64,000 nt of DNA from Cupriavidus cauae (GTDB lineage: Bacteria; Pseudomonadota; Gammaproteobacteria; Burkholderiales; Burkholderiaceae): assembly GCF_008632125.1 (NCBI RefSeq), contig NZ_VWRN01000023.1:1-64000 (forward strand). The letters are read 5' to 3'. The position numbers and the translations under genes were made by a program. Under the pieces are notes generated by a model. That model was not told the DNA's origin. It searched no databases and was given only the letters and a program-made list of their open reading frames with translations. This document shows, one piece after another, positions 18,023-28,137 of the stretch. Each line of letters begins with the position of its first letter. The stretch's first letter is position 1.

Positions 18023-19372
18023 ATGACCCTGACCCAGGACCTTCGCCGCATCGCCGCGCTGGCCGGCCCCGTGCTGGTGGGCCAGCTGGCCGTGATCGCC
18101 TTCAGCGTGATCGACACCATCATGGCAGGCCGCGCCTCGGCCACCGACCTGGCCGCGGTCGGGCTGGGCGGCTCGATCTACGTGACGGTCTACATCAGCC
18201 TGATGGGGGTGCTGCAGGCGCTGGCGCCGATCGCCGGCCAGCTCTATGGCGCCGGCCGCCACGCCGAGATCGGCGTCGAGGTGCGCCAGGCCGCGTGGCT
18301 CGGGCTGGCCTTGGCTGTGCCGGGCATGCTGCTGCTCAGCTTCCCGGGCCCGCTGCTGGCGTTCGCCAAGGCGCCGCCCGAACTGGTCGACAAGGCCACC
18401 GCCTACCTGCATCTGCAGGCGTTCGGCCTGCCCGCCGCGCTGGGCTTTCGCATCTATTCGGCGCTGAACAATGCGCTGTCGCGGCCGATCATGGTGACGC
18501 TGCTGCAATTGCTGGGGCTGGCGGTCAAGATACCGCTCAACGCGTGGTTCATCCATGGCGGGCTGGGCCTGGCGCCGATGGGCGGGCCGGGCTGCGCGCT
18601 GGCGTCGACGCTGATCAGCTGGATGTGGTGCCTGTCCGGCGCGCTGATCCTGCGCCATGGCGGCGCCTATCGCCCGCTGGGCATCTTCGCCGCGTGGAGC
18701 TGGCCGATGCGTTCGCATCTGTGGGCGCTGCTGCGGCTGGGCGTGCCGATGGGGCTGACCTATTTGATCGAGATCACCTCGTTCACGCTGATGTCGGTCT
18801 TCATCACGCGGCTGGGCACGGTGACGCTGGCCGGCCACCAGATCATCGCCAACCTCGGCGCGGTGGCCTATATGCTGCCGCTGTCGCTGGGCATTGCCAC
18901 CTCGACGCTGGTGGCGCAGGCGGTCGGCGCGCGCGACCGGGCCGGCGCGCGTCGCGTCGGCTGGCGCGGCATCCGCCTGGCGGCGGCACTGGCGCTGGCG
19001 GTCGGGGCAACGCTATGGCTGCTGCGCGCGCCGGTGCTGCGGGCCTATGCCAGCGATGCGGCGGTGGTACAGGCCGCGCTGCCGCTGGTGACTTTCGTCG
19101 CGCTTTATCAGGCCTTCGACGCCGTGCAGGTGACCACGGCCTTCGTGCTGCGCGCCTACAAGATTGCGCTGGTGCCGACCGTGATCTATGCGGTGTCGCT
19201 GTGGGGAATCGGCCTGGGCGGCGGCTATGTGCTGGGTTTCGGGCTGATCGACGGGATGCCGGCGTTCACGCACGGCGCCGCCGGTTTCTGGCTGGCCAAC
19301 AGCCTGAGCCTGGCGATTGCCGGGGCGCTGCTGGTGTTCTATTTCATTCGGATCAGCGAGGAGCGCAGCTGA
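18023..19372 (+). CDS. MATE-family multidrug/cation antiporter
   Basis: Inner-membrane exporter coupling Na+ or H+ entry to expulsion of cationic compounds. The 449 residues form twelve hydrophobic segments in two related halves. It begins MTLTQDLRRIAALAGPVLVG and has the family motif around VIDTIMAGRASATDLAAV. The repeat half includes GMPMGL-like (LGVPMGLTYLIE) and GTVTLAGHQI sequences. I would place it in the NorM branch, but the substrate is unknown. An upstream extension of the frame lacks a ribosome binding site; ATG 18023 aligns with the family. Confidence 0.9.
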   Translation: MTLTQDLRRIAALAGPVLVGQLAVIAFSVIDTIMAGRASATDLAAVGLGGSIYVTVYISLMGVLQALAPIAGQLYGAGRHAEIGVEVRQAAWLGLALAVPGMLLLSFPGPLLAFAKAPPELVDKATAYLHLQAFGLPAALGFRIYSALNNALSRPIMVTLLQLLGLAVKIPLNAWFIHGGLGLAPMGGPGCALASTLISWMWCLSGALILRHGGAYRPLGIFAAWSWPMRSHLWALLRLGVPMGLTYLIEITSFTLMSVFITRLGTVTLAGHQIIANLGAVAYMLPLSLGIATSTLVAQAVGARDRAGARRVGWRGIRLAAALALAVGATLWLLRAPVLRAYASDAAVVQAALPLVTFVALYQAFDAVQVTTAFVLRAYKIALVPTVIYAVSLWGIGLGGGYVLGFGLIDGMPAFTHGAAGFWLANSLSLAIAGALLVFYFIRISEERS

Positions 19373-19480
19373 GGGGATTGAGACCAGAGGTCGAACCCAC
19401 GGCACTCGCGGCGCTCCGCCCTTCCGCCCGGACGAATCGGGCGGCAAAATCCCGCGCCAAAAAGGAAAACCAAAAAGAAA

Positions 19481-19508
19481 AACCCGCATGGCGTTAACCA
19501 TGCGGGTT
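19481..19508 (-). terminator. Intrinsic terminator of the tRNA cluster
   Basis: An 11-bp stem AACCCGCATGG / CCATGCGGGTT with a 6-base loop is followed on the minus strand by a T-rich run (TTTCTTTTTGG). It lies just after tRNA-Asp and would end the gltX/tRNA transcript. Read on the plus strand it could also stop MATE transcription less efficiently. Confidence 0.85.
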
Positions 19509-19514
19509 CAGTTT

Positions 19515-19591
19515 TGGCGGAGTGGACGGGACTCGAACCCGCGACCCCCGGCGTGACAGGCCGGTATTCTAACCGACTGAACTACCACTCC
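19515..19591 (-). tRNA. tRNA-Asp (anticodon GTC)
   Basis: Full cloverleaf of 77 bases including an encoded CCA. The acceptor stem GGAGTGG pairs with CCACTCC, the D loop has TTCAGTCGGTT, the anticodon loop reads CTGTCAC and the T arm is GCGGGTTCGAGTCCCGT. Confidence 0.98.
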
Positions 19592-19668
19592 TTAGTCGGC
19601 TTATCGATATTGCCGCACCGAGGTGCAGGCTTTACCAATAATCTGGACGTTTGATTACGCCCATTATC

Positions 19669-19744
19669 TGGCGTCCCCTAGGGGATTCGAACCCCTGTAC
19701 TCACCGTGAAAGGGTGATGTCCTAGGCCTCTAGACGAAGGGGAC
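19669..19744 (-). tRNA. tRNA-Glu (anticodon TTC)
   Basis: Complete 76-base cloverleaf with encoded CCA: acceptor GTCCCCT / AGGGGAC, anticodon loop CTTTCAC, T loop GGTTCGAATCC. It is co-directional with and downstream of gltX, the gene for the enzyme that charges it. Confidence 0.98.
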
Positions 19745-19846
19745 AGAAACCTGTTTTTCAACACGTTCCGTCTTGTTTCGCGCATCGCGGCGAGCCGCTT
19801 TGCGGAAACGGATAACACCGTGCTGCTGATGTTACCGCTGGAATTT

Positions 19847-19922
<76 letters not shown>

Positions 19923-20238
19923 ATAAGTACTGCTGCCGCCGTTATTGCCACCGGCGTTTCGCCCTTCGTTTCCAGATTATCCTTCGTTTTACCGAAGCGA
20001 TTATCTTGTCGTTTCCAGCGAAGCCAAGATTATATAACAGCCTTGCTTTTTTGCAAGCCCCTATTTCACTTTTTTACTGCTTCGGTTTGTCGTCGATATC
20101 GCTTCGGATATTCGCCGCCGTTACCGCCGCGGTACTGCCGTGATGCCCGCTTGGTGTTGAACCGCGCTGCAGGGAGAAAGAGATTATGCGCAAGTCGCGG
20201 CAAAAGCGCAAGCCCCTGCCGCAACTTTTTTTGCTGAA
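19923..20238. other. AT-richer gap between the tRNA cluster and gltX
   Basis: This 316-bp gap is much less GC-rich than its surroundings and holds the tRNA promoter (20029-20056). No gene is supported. No clear intrinsic terminator for gltX is seen, so read-through into the tRNAs is possible. Confidence 0.5.
20029..20056 (-). promoter_or_regulatory. Promoter of the tRNA-Ala-Glu-Asp cluster
   Basis: On the minus strand TTGCAA (20056-20051) and a perfect TATAAT (20034-20029) are separated by 16 bp, about 107 bp upstream of tRNA-Ala. The surrounding AT-rich DNA fits a strong stable-RNA promoter. Confidence 0.75.
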
Positions 20239-21645
20239 TCAGGCACCCACACCGGCCTGCAGCCGGCGCAGCACCGTTTCGCGGCCGATCAGTTCCAGCA
20301 CCGCGTCGATGCTCGGCGTCTGCAGCTGGCCGACCACCAGCAACCGCACCGGCATCGCCAGCTTCGGCATCTTCAGGCCGAACTCGGCCAGCACCGCCTT
20401 GAACTCGGCGGAGATCGCCTCGCGACGCCATTCGGCCAGGCCAGCAAGGCGCTCGGCCAGCGCGCGCACGGCCGGCACGATCTCGGCGGTCAGGTGCTCT
20501 GCCTTCAGCGCCGGATCGGGCTGCGGCTCGCCGCGATAGAACAGCAGCGCGGTCTGCGCGACCTCCTTGAGCGTATTGGCGCGATCCTTGACCAGCGCGA
20601 CCACGCCGACCAGGTCGGCGCCTTCCACCTTGCCACCCAGCTGCTCGATGAAGGGTCGGGTCAGCTCGGCCAGCCGCTCGTTGTCGCCGACCTTGATGTA
20701 GTGGTTGTTCAGCCAGGCCAGCTTCTCGGGGTTGTACTGCGCCGGCGACTTGCCGAGGTGTTCGAGGTCGAACCACTCCACGAACTGATCGCGCGAGAAG
20801 ATTTCGGCGTCGCCATGCGCCCAGCCCAGCCGCGCCAGATAGTTCAGCACCGCCTCGGGCAGATAGCCTTCGTCGCGATAGGCGGTCACCGCCATCGCGC
20901 CATGGCGCTTGCTCATCTTCTCGCCGTGCTCGTTCAGCACGGTCGGCAGGTGCGCGTAGACCGGCGGCGTGCCGCCCAGCGCGCGGATGATGTTGATCTG
21001 GCGCGGCGTGTTGTTGACGTGGTCGTCGCCGCGGATCACATGGGTGATCTTCATGTCGAGGTCGTCGATGACCACGCAAAAGTTGTAGGTCGGCGTGCCG
21101 TCTGGCCGGGCGATCACCAGGTCGTCGAGCTCGTCGTTCGAGATCTCGATGCGGCCCTTGACCGCGTCGTCCCACACCACGCTGCCGCCGATCGGATTCC
21201 TGAAGCGGACCACCGGATCGACGCCGGCCGGCGGCGTCGGCAGGACCTTGCCCGGCTCGGGCCGCCAGAAGCCGTTGTAGCGCGGCTTCTCGCCGCGCGC
21301 GCGTTGCTCCTCGCGCAGCGCGTCCAGCTCCTCGGTACTCATATAGCAGTGGTAGGCCAGGCCCGCGTCGAGCATCTGCCGGACCACCTCGCGGTAGCGG
21401 TCCATCCGCTGCATCTGGTAGAACGGGCCCTCGTCGATGTCCAGGCCCAGCCACTCCATGCTTTCGAGGATCACGTCGACCGCTTCCTGCGACGAGCGTT
21501 CGACGTCGGTGTCCTCGATGCGCAGGATGAAATCGCCCTTCATGCGACGGGCGAAGGCCCACGGATACAGCGCGGAGCGGATATTGCCCAGGTGGATGAA
21601 GCCGGTCGGGCTCGGGGCGAAGCGGGTGCGGACGCGTGTGGTCAT
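20239..21645 (-). CDS. gltX: Glutamate--tRNA ligase
   Basis: Class I aminoacyl-tRNA synthetase that attaches Glu to tRNA-Glu. The 468-residue protein starts [20 protein letters not shown], which includes the HIGH-type motif HLGN at 18-21. KMSKR occurs at about residue 241. Length fits the bacterial family. The frame continues upstream to 21756, but the family N-terminus aligns with ATG 21645. It has no nearby intrinsic terminator before the tRNA cluster, which includes its own substrate tRNA-Glu. Confidence 0.97.
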   Translation of the reverse strand: MTTRVRTRFAPSPTGFIHLGNIRSALYPWAFARRMKGDFILRIEDTDVERSSQEAVDVILESMEWLGLDIDEGPFYQMQRMDRYREVVRQMLDAGLAYHCYMSTEELDALREEQRARGEKPRYNGFWRPEPGKVLPTPPAGVDPVVRFRNPIGGSVVWDDAVKGRIEISNDELDDLVIARPDGTPTYNFCVVIDDLDMKITHVIRGDDHVNNTPRQINIIRALGGTPPVYAHLPTVLNEHGEKMSKRHGAMAVTAYRDEGYLPEAVLNYLARLGWAHGDAEIFSRDQFVEWFDLEHLGKSPAQYNPEKLAWLNNHYIKVGDNERLAELTRPFIEQLGGKVEGADLVGVVALVKDRANTLKEVAQTALLFYRGEPQPDPALKAEHLTAEIVPAVRALAERLAGLAEWRREAISAEFKAVLAEFGLKMPKLAMPVRLLVVGQLQTPSIDAVLELIGRETVLRRLQAGVGA

Positions 21646-21885
21646 AGACGGGAAACAGGGGGAATACCGCGGAAACTCGGCAAACAAAAAGGCCCGCGCA
21701 GCAACAGGCGGGGCCGACGATTCGGAGCGGGTTATTGTAGCAAAGGCCCCTGTCACTCCCGGCAGGCATATCTGTCACCCCTGCCCGTTCCGCAGGCCGC
21801 GCGGCGGAATCGTTTATGCTATCGCCCCGTCCGAACCGCTGCCCCGCCGGGCCCGCCCTCGAATGGCGCCGGTGGCTCGCTTAAG

Positions 21886-21925
21886 AACCGACGAACCGGC
21901 GGACCGGCGGACCGGCGGACCGACC
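21886..21925. repeat. 9-bp tandem repeat upstream of the patatin-like gene
   Basis: Four copies of a 9-bp unit (gaccggcgg, first and last copies diverged) lie in the leader about 30 bp upstream of the ATG at 21952. Confidence 0.7.
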
Positions 21926-21951
21926 TCCCGCCCGACCCTTTCATTTCCGGC

Positions 21952-22890
21952 ATGCAACGACGTACCTTCCTGAGCGCGGCGGCGGGCGCCACCGCGGCGT
22001 CCCTGCTGGCGGCCTGCAGCCTGGGCCCCAAGCCTGACACTCCCGCCGAACCGTCCGCGGTCACGCCGCCGCCGCGGCCCATCCGCATCGGCCTGGCGCT
22101 GGGCGGTGGCGCCGCGCGCGGCTTCGCCCATATCGGCGTGATCAAGACGCTGGAAGCGCACGGCATCCGCCCCGACCTGGTCACCGGCACCAGCGCCGGC
22201 GCCGTGGTCGCCGCGCTGTACGCCTCCGGCATGGACGGCTTCGAGCTGAACAAGCATGCGCTGAAGATGGACGAGGCCACCATCGCCGACTGGGCGCTGC
22301 CGTTCGGCACGCGATTCGGCGGCTGGCTCAAGGGCGAGGCGCTGCAGAACTATGTGAACCGGCTGGTGGACAACCGGCCGATCGAGGCGATGAAGATCCC
22401 GCTCGGCATCGTCGCCACCGACCTGAAGACGGGCCGCGCGATCCTGTTCCGGCGCGGCAACACCGGACAGGCGGTGCGCGCCTCCAGCAGCGTGCCGGGC
22501 GTGTTCCAGCCGGTGTCGATCCAGGGGCACGACTATGTCGACGGCGGCCTGGTCGAGCCGGTGCCCGTGGATTCGGCACGCAGCATGGGCGCGGACTTCG
22601 TCATCGCGGTCAATATCTCGGCCGATCCGGCCAGCCAGAACAATGCCGGCCAGAGCGGCGTGCTGCTGCAGACCACGGCAATCATGGGGCAATCGATCAA
22701 CCGGCTTGCGCTGGCGCGCGCCGACGTGGTGATCCGTCCCGATCTGCCCGACATGAGCGGCAGCGACTTCGGCGCGCGCAACCGCGCGATCCTGGCCGGC
22801 GAGAAGGCCGCCGTCGCCGCCCTGCCCGCGCTGCGCGAGAAGCTGGCGCAGGCGCGGCTGCAGCCGGTCGCTCCGATTGCGGGCAAGTAG
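21952..22890 (+). CDS. Patatin-like phospholipase lipoprotein (RssA-like)
   Basis: Predicted Ser-Asp dyad lipid acyl hydrolase, 312 residues. The N-terminus is a lipoprotein signal with a twin-Arg-like start (MQRRTFLSAAAG) and the lipobox LAAC at Cys22. The patatin fold follows: oxyanion loop GGGAARG (about 51-57), nucleophile elbow GTSAG with Ser81, and catalytic DGG at Asp197. It would sit in the inner or outer membrane leaflet facing the periplasm. E. coli RssA lacks the lipid anchor, so the substrate may differ. It is bounded by a shared bidirectional terminator at 22962. Confidence 0.88.
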   Translation: MQRRTFLSAAAGATAASLLAACSLGPKPDTPAEPSAVTPPPRPIRIGLALGGGAARGFAHIGVIKTLEAHGIRPDLVTGTSAGAVVAALYASGMDGFELNKHALKMDEATIADWALPFGTRFGGWLKGEALQNYVNRLVDNRPIEAMKIPLGIVATDLKTGRAILFRRGNTGQAVRASSSVPGVFQPVSIQGHDYVDGGLVEPVPVDSARSMGADFVIAVNISADPASQNNAGQSGVLLQTTAIMGQSINRLALARADVVIRPDLPDMSGSDFGARNRAILAGEKAAVAALPALREKLAQARLQPVAPIAGK

Positions 22891-22961
22891 GCGGCGGGAA
22901 GCAGGCGCGGAAGTGGACAAGGCGAGCGCAAGGAACGACCGCGCAAATAAAAGAGGCAAAC

Positions 22962-22989
22962 AAAAAGGACTGCCGAGGCAGTCCTTTTT
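22962..22989. terminator. Bidirectional terminator between convergent genes
   Basis: AAAAAGGACTGC and GCAGTCCTTTTT form a perfect 12-bp stem around CGAG. The A and T runs on the two sides serve the patatin-like gene (plus strand) and the NlpC/P60 gene (minus strand). Confidence 0.9.
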
Positions 22990-23068
22990 GTTGCATGGCG
23001 ATCGGCACGGATTGGCGCCGATTCGACACCGTGTCGCACCGATCGGCGCCGCGCGGCGCCCTCGCCGC

Positions 23069-23749
23069 TCAGCCGCCGTAGAACGTGCGTCCGCTGGCGT
23101 TCGGATCGAAGCGCTTGAGCGTCTCGACCATGCCGCCGATGCCGCCTGCCGCGCCGTTGTCGCGCTCGGGCATATCGTCGATGCGGCGCGCGCCGTTGTA
23201 GCGCGTGACCCAGTAGGCCGAACGCATGTCGTCGACGCGGATCTTGCTGCCGGTCGACGGCGCGTGCACGAACTTGTTGTCGCCGATATAGATGCCCACA
23301 TGCGAGAACGCGTGGCGCATCGTGTTGAAGAACACCAGATCGCCCGGGCGCAGCTCGTGCGCGGCGACGTTGGTGCCGACGCGGCTGATCTCGACCGAGC
23401 GCCGCGGCAGCATGAAGCCGAAGGTGTCATTGAAGACGTAGCGGACGAAGCCGCTGCAGTCCAGGCCCGATTCCGGCGTGTTGCCGCCGAAGCGATAACG
23501 GACACCGATCAGGCCGAGCGCGTTCATCACCAGGTCGCCGGCCTTGTTGGCGACATGGCTCGTCGAATTCATCATCGACGACAGCAGGCCCTTCCTCGGC
23601 TCGGACTGCTGCGGGGCCTCGACGCTCAGCTCCGCGCCGGGTTCCTTGAACACCGTGTCAGCCAGGGCTCCATTCGACAAGGCCGCGCCGCATGCCAGGG
23701 TCAGTCCGATGGCGGCACGCGCCAGGGAATGAAGCACCGTTCGCTGCAT
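23069..23749 (-). CDS. NlpC/P60 (C40) peptidoglycan hydrolase, MepS-like
   Basis: Secreted or periplasmic cysteine peptidase that cuts peptidoglycan peptides. In this 226-residue protein the signal peptide (about residues 1-30, ending SNGALA) precedes the C40 domain. Cys98 in LDCSGF is the nucleophile, with His150 in HAFSHVGIYIG and His162 in KFVHAPS completing the triad. A ribosome binding site GGGAGA precedes the ATG. Unlike E. coli MepS there is no lipobox, so it is probably soluble. It is the next gene after yejF on the same strand, 378 bp apart; mepS and yejABEF are also neighbours in E. coli. Confidence 0.9.
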   Translation of the reverse strand: MQRTVLHSLARAAIGLTLACGAALSNGALADTVFKEPGAELSVEAPQQSEPRKGLLSSMMNSTSHVANKAGDLVMNALGLIGVRYRFGGNTPESGLDCSGFVRYVFNDTFGFMLPRRSVEISRVGTNVAAHELRPGDLVFFNTMRHAFSHVGIYIGDNKFVHAPSTGSKIRVDDMRSAYWVTRYNGARRIDDMPERDNGAAGGIGGMVETLKRFDPNASGRTFYGG

Positions 23750-24127
23750 GGGTTCTCCCGTTGGTTCCGGTTCGGATGGTTCAAATCACACGATCCCTCA
23801 CGCGACGCGGCAATCCATCGTCGTGTGGATCGGAGATGACTATGTGGAAAAACTGCCGAGGGCGGATGTCGGCACCGAATCATCCCGACAACGGCGTCGG
23901 GGCACGGCGTGCATGCATCCGCCAGGAGACGTGCGGCGTGCAAACCACCCACACATCAAGTTCTCGCGGGATGGTATAAGGTCACGCCAGCGATGTCAAA
24001 GTTCGTTACAAAATCGGCCGAAATCGCCATGTAATCAACGGAATAGCGAGGGACTTGCACGCTAATTCTTCCGATTGACCGCAATATCGGACATGAGCGC
24101 GGACATGGAGCGGAGACATCGGCGGGA
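23750..24127. other. 378-bp gap between yejF and the NlpC/P60 gene
   Basis: No gene is supported. On the minus strand TTGCCG (23813-23808) and TGTGAT (23790-23785) with a 17-bp spacer could be the promoter of the C40 gene, about 40 bp from its ATG; the match is modest. No U-tailed hairpin after yejF was seen. Confidence 0.4.
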
Positions 24128-25846
24128 TCAACCCCGCCAGCCGCCCACGTCTCCAGGACGCGGTTCCAGGCCCCGCCCCAGCACCGAATCCATGCCGAGC
24201 TGGGCGGCCCGCATCAACTTGCGCGTGTAGGCATGCTGCGGTGCGCCCAGCACCGCCTCGGTTTCGCCCGCCTCGACCACCTCGCCGCCCTTCATCACGA
24301 TGACCCGGTGCGCCATCGCCCGGATCACGGCCAGATCGTGGCTGATGAACAGGTAGCTGAGGTTGTACTTGCGCTGCAGCTGCGCCAGCAGCGCCAGCAC
24401 CTGCTGCTGGATCGATACGTCGAGCGCGGAGGTCGGTTCGTCGAGCACCACCACCTGCGGCTTGAGGATCAGCACGCGCGCGATGGCGATGCGCTGGCGC
24501 TGTCCGCCGGAGAATTCGTGCGGATAGCGTCCCAGCGCGGTCCGGTCCAGCCCGACTTCGCGCAGCGCCTCGATCACGCGCTCACGCATCGCCTCGCGCG
24601 ACAGACCGGGCTGATGCAGCGCCAGGCCTTCGCCGACGATCTGCTCGATCGTCATGCGTGGCGACAGCGAGCCGAACGGGTCCTGGAACACCACCTGCAG
24701 CCGGGCCCGCAGCGACGCTCGCTCGGCCCGCTTGACCTGGTCCAGGCTGCGGCCGAGGAACTGGATCTGGCCGCCGCTCTTGCGCTGCAAGGCCAGCACG
24801 GCATGGGCGAGCGTGGTCTTGCCCGAGCCGGACTCGCCGACGATGCCCAGCGTCTCGCCCTCGCGCAGATCGAAGTCGACCTCCTTGACGGCGCGCACCA
24901 CGTCGCGCCCGAACCAGCCCGCCAGCCCGCGCCGCTTGCGCGTGTAGTTGACGTCAAGTCCACGCGCGCTCAGCAGGGTCGGCGCCAGCGGCAGCACCGG
25001 CACCACGTCGCGCCGCGGGCGGCTGTCGATCAGCCGCTGCGTATACGGATGGCGCGGGTTGGCGAAGACCTCGGCGGTCTCGCCGATCTCGACCAGCACG
25101 CCCTGCTCCATCACGCCGATACGCTGGGCGAACGCGCGCACCATGTTCAGGTCGTGCGTGATCAGCATCACCGCCATGCCGAACTCGGCCTGCAGGTCGC
25201 GCAGCAACTCGAGGATCTGCACGCGGATGGTGACGTCGAGCGCGGTGGTCGGCTCGTCGGCCAGCAGCAGCTTCGGCCGGCAGGCCAGCGCCATCGCGAT
25301 CATCGCGCGCTGGCGCTGGCCGCCCGACAGCTGGTGCGGGAAGCTGTCGAAGCGGTGCGCGGCCTCTTCGATGCCGGTACGCTCGAGCAGCGCGATCGCG
25401 CGATCGCGCGCGGCGCGCTTGTCCAGCCCCTCGTGCAGCTCCAGCGTCTCGACGATCTGGTTGCCGACGGTATAGAGCGGGTTCAGCGCGGTCATCGGCT
25501 CCTGGAAGATCATCGCGATATCGCTGCCGCGGATCGCGCGGATCTCCCGGTCGGGCACACGCAGCAGGTCGCGCCCCCCGAAGTGGATCGCGCCCTGGTA
25601 GCGCGCATCCTCGACCAGCCGCAGCATCGACAGCGCGGTCACGGTCTTGCCGGAGCCGGACTCGCCGACCAGCGCGAAGCGTTCGCCGGGTCGCAGCGAG
25701 AAACTGACATCGCGCACCGCGCGGGTCGCCTCCGGGCCGTCCCCGAAGGTCACAGATAGGCGGTCGACGCGGATCAGCGCCGGGTCGGCGGCGTCCGGGG
25801 GTGCGCCCACGGGCTGCGGCGGCATCGTGATCGGAAGGTCGTTCAT
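24128..25846 (-). CDS. yejF: Peptide ABC transporter, fused double ATPase subunit
   Basis: Energises the YejABEF importer for oligopeptides (microcin C in E. coli, muropeptides in Agrobacterium). The 572 residues hold two complete ABC modules. The first has Walker [12 protein letters not shown], signature LSGGQRQR and [11 protein letters not shown]. The second has [19 protein letters not shown] and [11 protein letters not shown]. Each module ends with the oligopeptide-type tail ([18 protein letters not shown]). ATG 25846 overlaps the yejE stop by ATGA, giving translational coupling. Both sites look functional. Confidence 0.95.
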   Translation of the reverse strand: MNDLPITMPPQPVGAPPDAADPALIRVDRLSVTFGDGPEATRAVRDVSFSLRPGERFALVGESGSGKTVTALSMLRLVEDARYQGAIHFGGRDLLRVPDREIRAIRGSDIAMIFQEPMTALNPLYTVGNQIVETLELHEGLDKRAARDRAIALLERTGIEEAAHRFDSFPHQLSGGQRQRAMIAMALACRPKLLLADEPTTALDVTIRVQILELLRDLQAEFGMAVMLITHDLNMVRAFAQRIGVMEQGVLVEIGETAEVFANPRHPYTQRLIDSRPRRDVVPVLPLAPTLLSARGLDVNYTRKRRGLAGWFGRDVVRAVKEVDFDLREGETLGIVGESGSGKTTLAHAVLALQRKSGGQIQFLGRSLDQVKRAERASLRARLQVVFQDPFGSLSPRMTIEQIVGEGLALHQPGLSREAMRERVIEALREVGLDRTALGRYPHEFSGGQRQRIAIARVLILKPQVVVLDEPTSALDVSIQQQVLALLAQLQRKYNLSYLFISHDLAVIRAMAHRVIVMKGGEVVEAGETEAVLGAPQHAYTRKLMRAAQLGMDSVLGRGLEPRPGDVGGWRG

Positions 25847-27045
25847 GGCCGCGCTCCCGCGGCGGACTGCCCCGCCGCCGCGGCGTCCGCCGCCGGTCCG
25901 CCCGCCGATCCCGCCGAGGGGTCGGGCAGCTTGGGTTCGACCCGGCCGCGCAGCGCCGCCAGGCCCAGCCGCGTATCGAAGGCATCGCGCAGCGCGTCGC
26001 CCATGAAGGTCAGCAGCAGCAGCGTGACCACCAGCACGCCGAAGGTCGACAGCGAGATCCACCACGCGTCCAGATTGGCCTTGCCCTGCGCCAGCAGCTC
26101 GCCCAAGCTCGGCGTGGTCGGCGGCACGCCCAGGCCAAGGAAGTCCAGGCTCGTCAGCGCCAGGATCGCGGCGCTCATGCGGAACGGCAGGAAGGTAATC
26201 ACCGGCGTCAGGCTGTTGGGCAGGATATGGCGCCACATGATCTGCACATTGGACAGGCCCAGCGCGCGCGCCGCCTTGACGTAGTCGAGCGAGCGGTTGC
26301 GGTAGAACTCGGCGCGCACGTAGTCCGACAAACCCATCCAGCCGAACAGCGACAGCAGGATGATCAGCAGCGCCAGGCTCGGCTCGAAGATCGACGCGAA
26401 GATGATCAGCAGATACAGCTCGGGCATCGAGCTCCAGATCTCGATCGCGCGCTGCGAGATCAGATCGAAGCGCCCGCCGAAGAAGCCCATCAGCGCGCCG
26501 GTGATGGTGCCGATCACCACGCCGATCACGGTCAGCGCCAGGCCGAACAGCACCGACACGCGGAAGCCGTAGATCAGCCGCGCCAGCACGTCGCGGCCGC
26601 GATCGTCGGTGCCGAGCCAGTTCTCCGACGACGGCGGCGCGGGATTCGGCTCCTTGGCGAAGTAGTTCAGCGTGTCGTACGAATAGCGGTTGGGCGGATA
26701 GATGGCCCAGTTGCCGTTGCTGGTGATGCGCTGGCGGATGAAGGGATCGAGATAGTCGGTCGGGGTCGGGAAGTCGCCGTCGAAGGTCGTCTCGGCATAG
26801 GTCTGCACGATCGGGAAATACCACTCGCCGCGGTACTTGACCACCAGCGGGCGGTCGCTCGACAGCACCTCGGCGAACATGCTGAGCACGAACAGCACGA
26901 CGAAGGCGATCAGGCTCCAGTAGCCGAGCCGGTTGCGGCGGAAGCGCTGCCAGGCGCGCTGGCGCGGCGACAGCGAGGACGGCAGCCGGTCCAGGCGCGG
27001 CGGCCGCGGGGTCGAGCGGAAAGGAGTTTGCCAACGCGGGATCAT
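25843..27045 (-). CDS. yejE: Peptide ABC transporter permease
   Basis: Second inner-membrane permease of the Yej system, 400 residues. The N-terminal helix (LGYWSLIAFVVLFVLSMF) is followed by a long periplasmic segment, then GTDDRGRDVLARLIYG, typical of OppC/DppC/YejE. The EAA-like cytoplasmic loop (KAARALGLSNVQIMWRHILP) contacts the ATPase. The C-terminus has an Ala/Gly/Pro-rich tail longer than usual. It overlaps yejB and yejF by ATGA at both ends. Confidence 0.95.
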   Translation of the reverse strand: MIPRWQTPFRSTPRPPRLDRLPSSLSPRQRAWQRFRRNRLGYWSLIAFVVLFVLSMFAEVLSSDRPLVVKYRGEWYFPIVQTYAETTFDGDFPTPTDYLDPFIRQRITSNGNWAIYPPNRYSYDTLNYFAKEPNPAPPSSENWLGTDDRGRDVLARLIYGFRVSVLFGLALTVIGVVIGTITGALMGFFGGRFDLISQRAIEIWSSMPELYLLIIFASIFEPSLALLIILLSLFGWMGLSDYVRAEFYRNRSLDYVKAARALGLSNVQIMWRHILPNSLTPVITFLPFRMSAAILALTSLDFLGLGVPPTTPSLGELLAQGKANLDAWWISLSTFGVLVVTLLLLTFMGDALRDAFDTRLGLAALRGRVEPKLPDPSAGSAGGPAADAAAAGQSAAGARP

Positions 27046-28091
27046 CGCGGCATGGCCTCGAAATGGATGCGGGGGTCGACCAGCACGTAGCAGACATCGG
27101 AGATCAGCCGGGTCACCAGGCCGATCAGCGTGAACAGGTACAGCGTGCCGAGCACGACCGGATAGTCGCGGCGCAGCACCGCCTCGTAGGACAGCAGGCC
27201 CAGCCCGTCGAGCGAGAACAGCGTCTCGATCAGCAGCGAGCCGGTGAAGAAGGCGCCGATGAAGGCCGCCGGGAAGCCCGTCACCAGCGGGATCAGCGCA
27301 TTGCGGAAGATATGCTTCCACAGCACGCGCCGCTCCGACAGGCCCTTGGCGCGCGCGGTCAGCACATACTGCTTGCGCACCTCTTCCAGGAACGCGTTCT
27401 TGGTCAGCATCGTCACCACGGCGAAGCTGCCGACCACGGACGCGGTGATCGGCAGCACCAGGTGCCACAGGTAGTCCATCACCTTGCCCATCAATGACAG
27501 CTGCTCCCAGTTGTCCGAGGTCAGGCCGCGCAGCGGGAACCACTGCACGAAGGTGCCGCCGCCGAACAGCACCAGCAGCAGCACGCCCAGCACGAAGCCC
27601 GGGATCGCGTAGCCGACCAGCACGATCATGCTGGTCACCACGTCGAAGCGGCTGCCCGCCCGGATCGCCTTGGCGATGCCGAGCGGCACCGATATCAGAT
27701 AGGTCAGGAAGAAGGTCCACAGGCCCAGGCTGACCGACACCGGCAGCTTGGACTTGACCAGCTCCCACACGCTGCGGTGCTGGAAGTAGCTCTGGCCCAG
27801 ATCGAACTGCGCAAAGCGCTTGAGCATCATCCAGTAGCGCTCCAGCGGCGGCTTGTCGAAGCCGTACAGCGCCTGGATCTCCTTGATCTTCTCGGGGTCG
27901 ACGCCGCGCCGGCCGCGATATTCGGCACCGCCGCCGCTGGCCTCGCCGCCGCCCCCGCGGCCCTTGAGCTCCATCATCATCTGCTCGACCGGGCCGCCGG
28001 GCACGAACTGGATCACGACGAAGGTCAGCGTGATGACGCCGATCAGCGTCGGGATCATCAGCAGAACGCGTTTGAGCAGATAGGCCAGCAT
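27042..28091 (-). CDS. yejB: Peptide ABC transporter permease
   Basis: First permease of the Yej importer (349 residues, OppB/DppB fold): N-terminal helix MLAYLLKRVLLMIPTLIGV, six membrane segments and the EAA loop LTARAKGLSERRVLWKHIFR. A Gly-rich periplasmic insert (GRGGGGEASGGG, about residues 44-55) follows the first helix. An AGGA ribosome binding site precedes ATG 28091. It lies 46 bp after yejA. Confidence 0.95.
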   Translation of the reverse strand: MLAYLLKRVLLMIPTLIGVITLTFVVIQFVPGGPVEQMMMELKGRGGGGEASGGGAEYRGRRGVDPEKIKEIQALYGFDKPPLERYWMMLKRFAQFDLGQSYFQHRSVWELVKSKLPVSVSLGLWTFFLTYLISVPLGIAKAIRAGSRFDVVTSMIVLVGYAIPGFVLGVLLLVLFGGGTFVQWFPLRGLTSDNWEQLSLMGKVMDYLWHLVLPITASVVGSFAVVTMLTKNAFLEEVRKQYVLTARAKGLSERRVLWKHIFRNALIPLVTGFPAAFIGAFFTGSLLIETLFSLDGLGLLSYEAVLRRDYPVVLGTLYLFTLIGLVTRLISDVCYVLVDPRIHFEAMPR

Positions 28092-28137
28092 GCCGTTTCC
28101 TGTTGTCCTTTGGCGTCAGTCGCGGCCATCGCCGCGC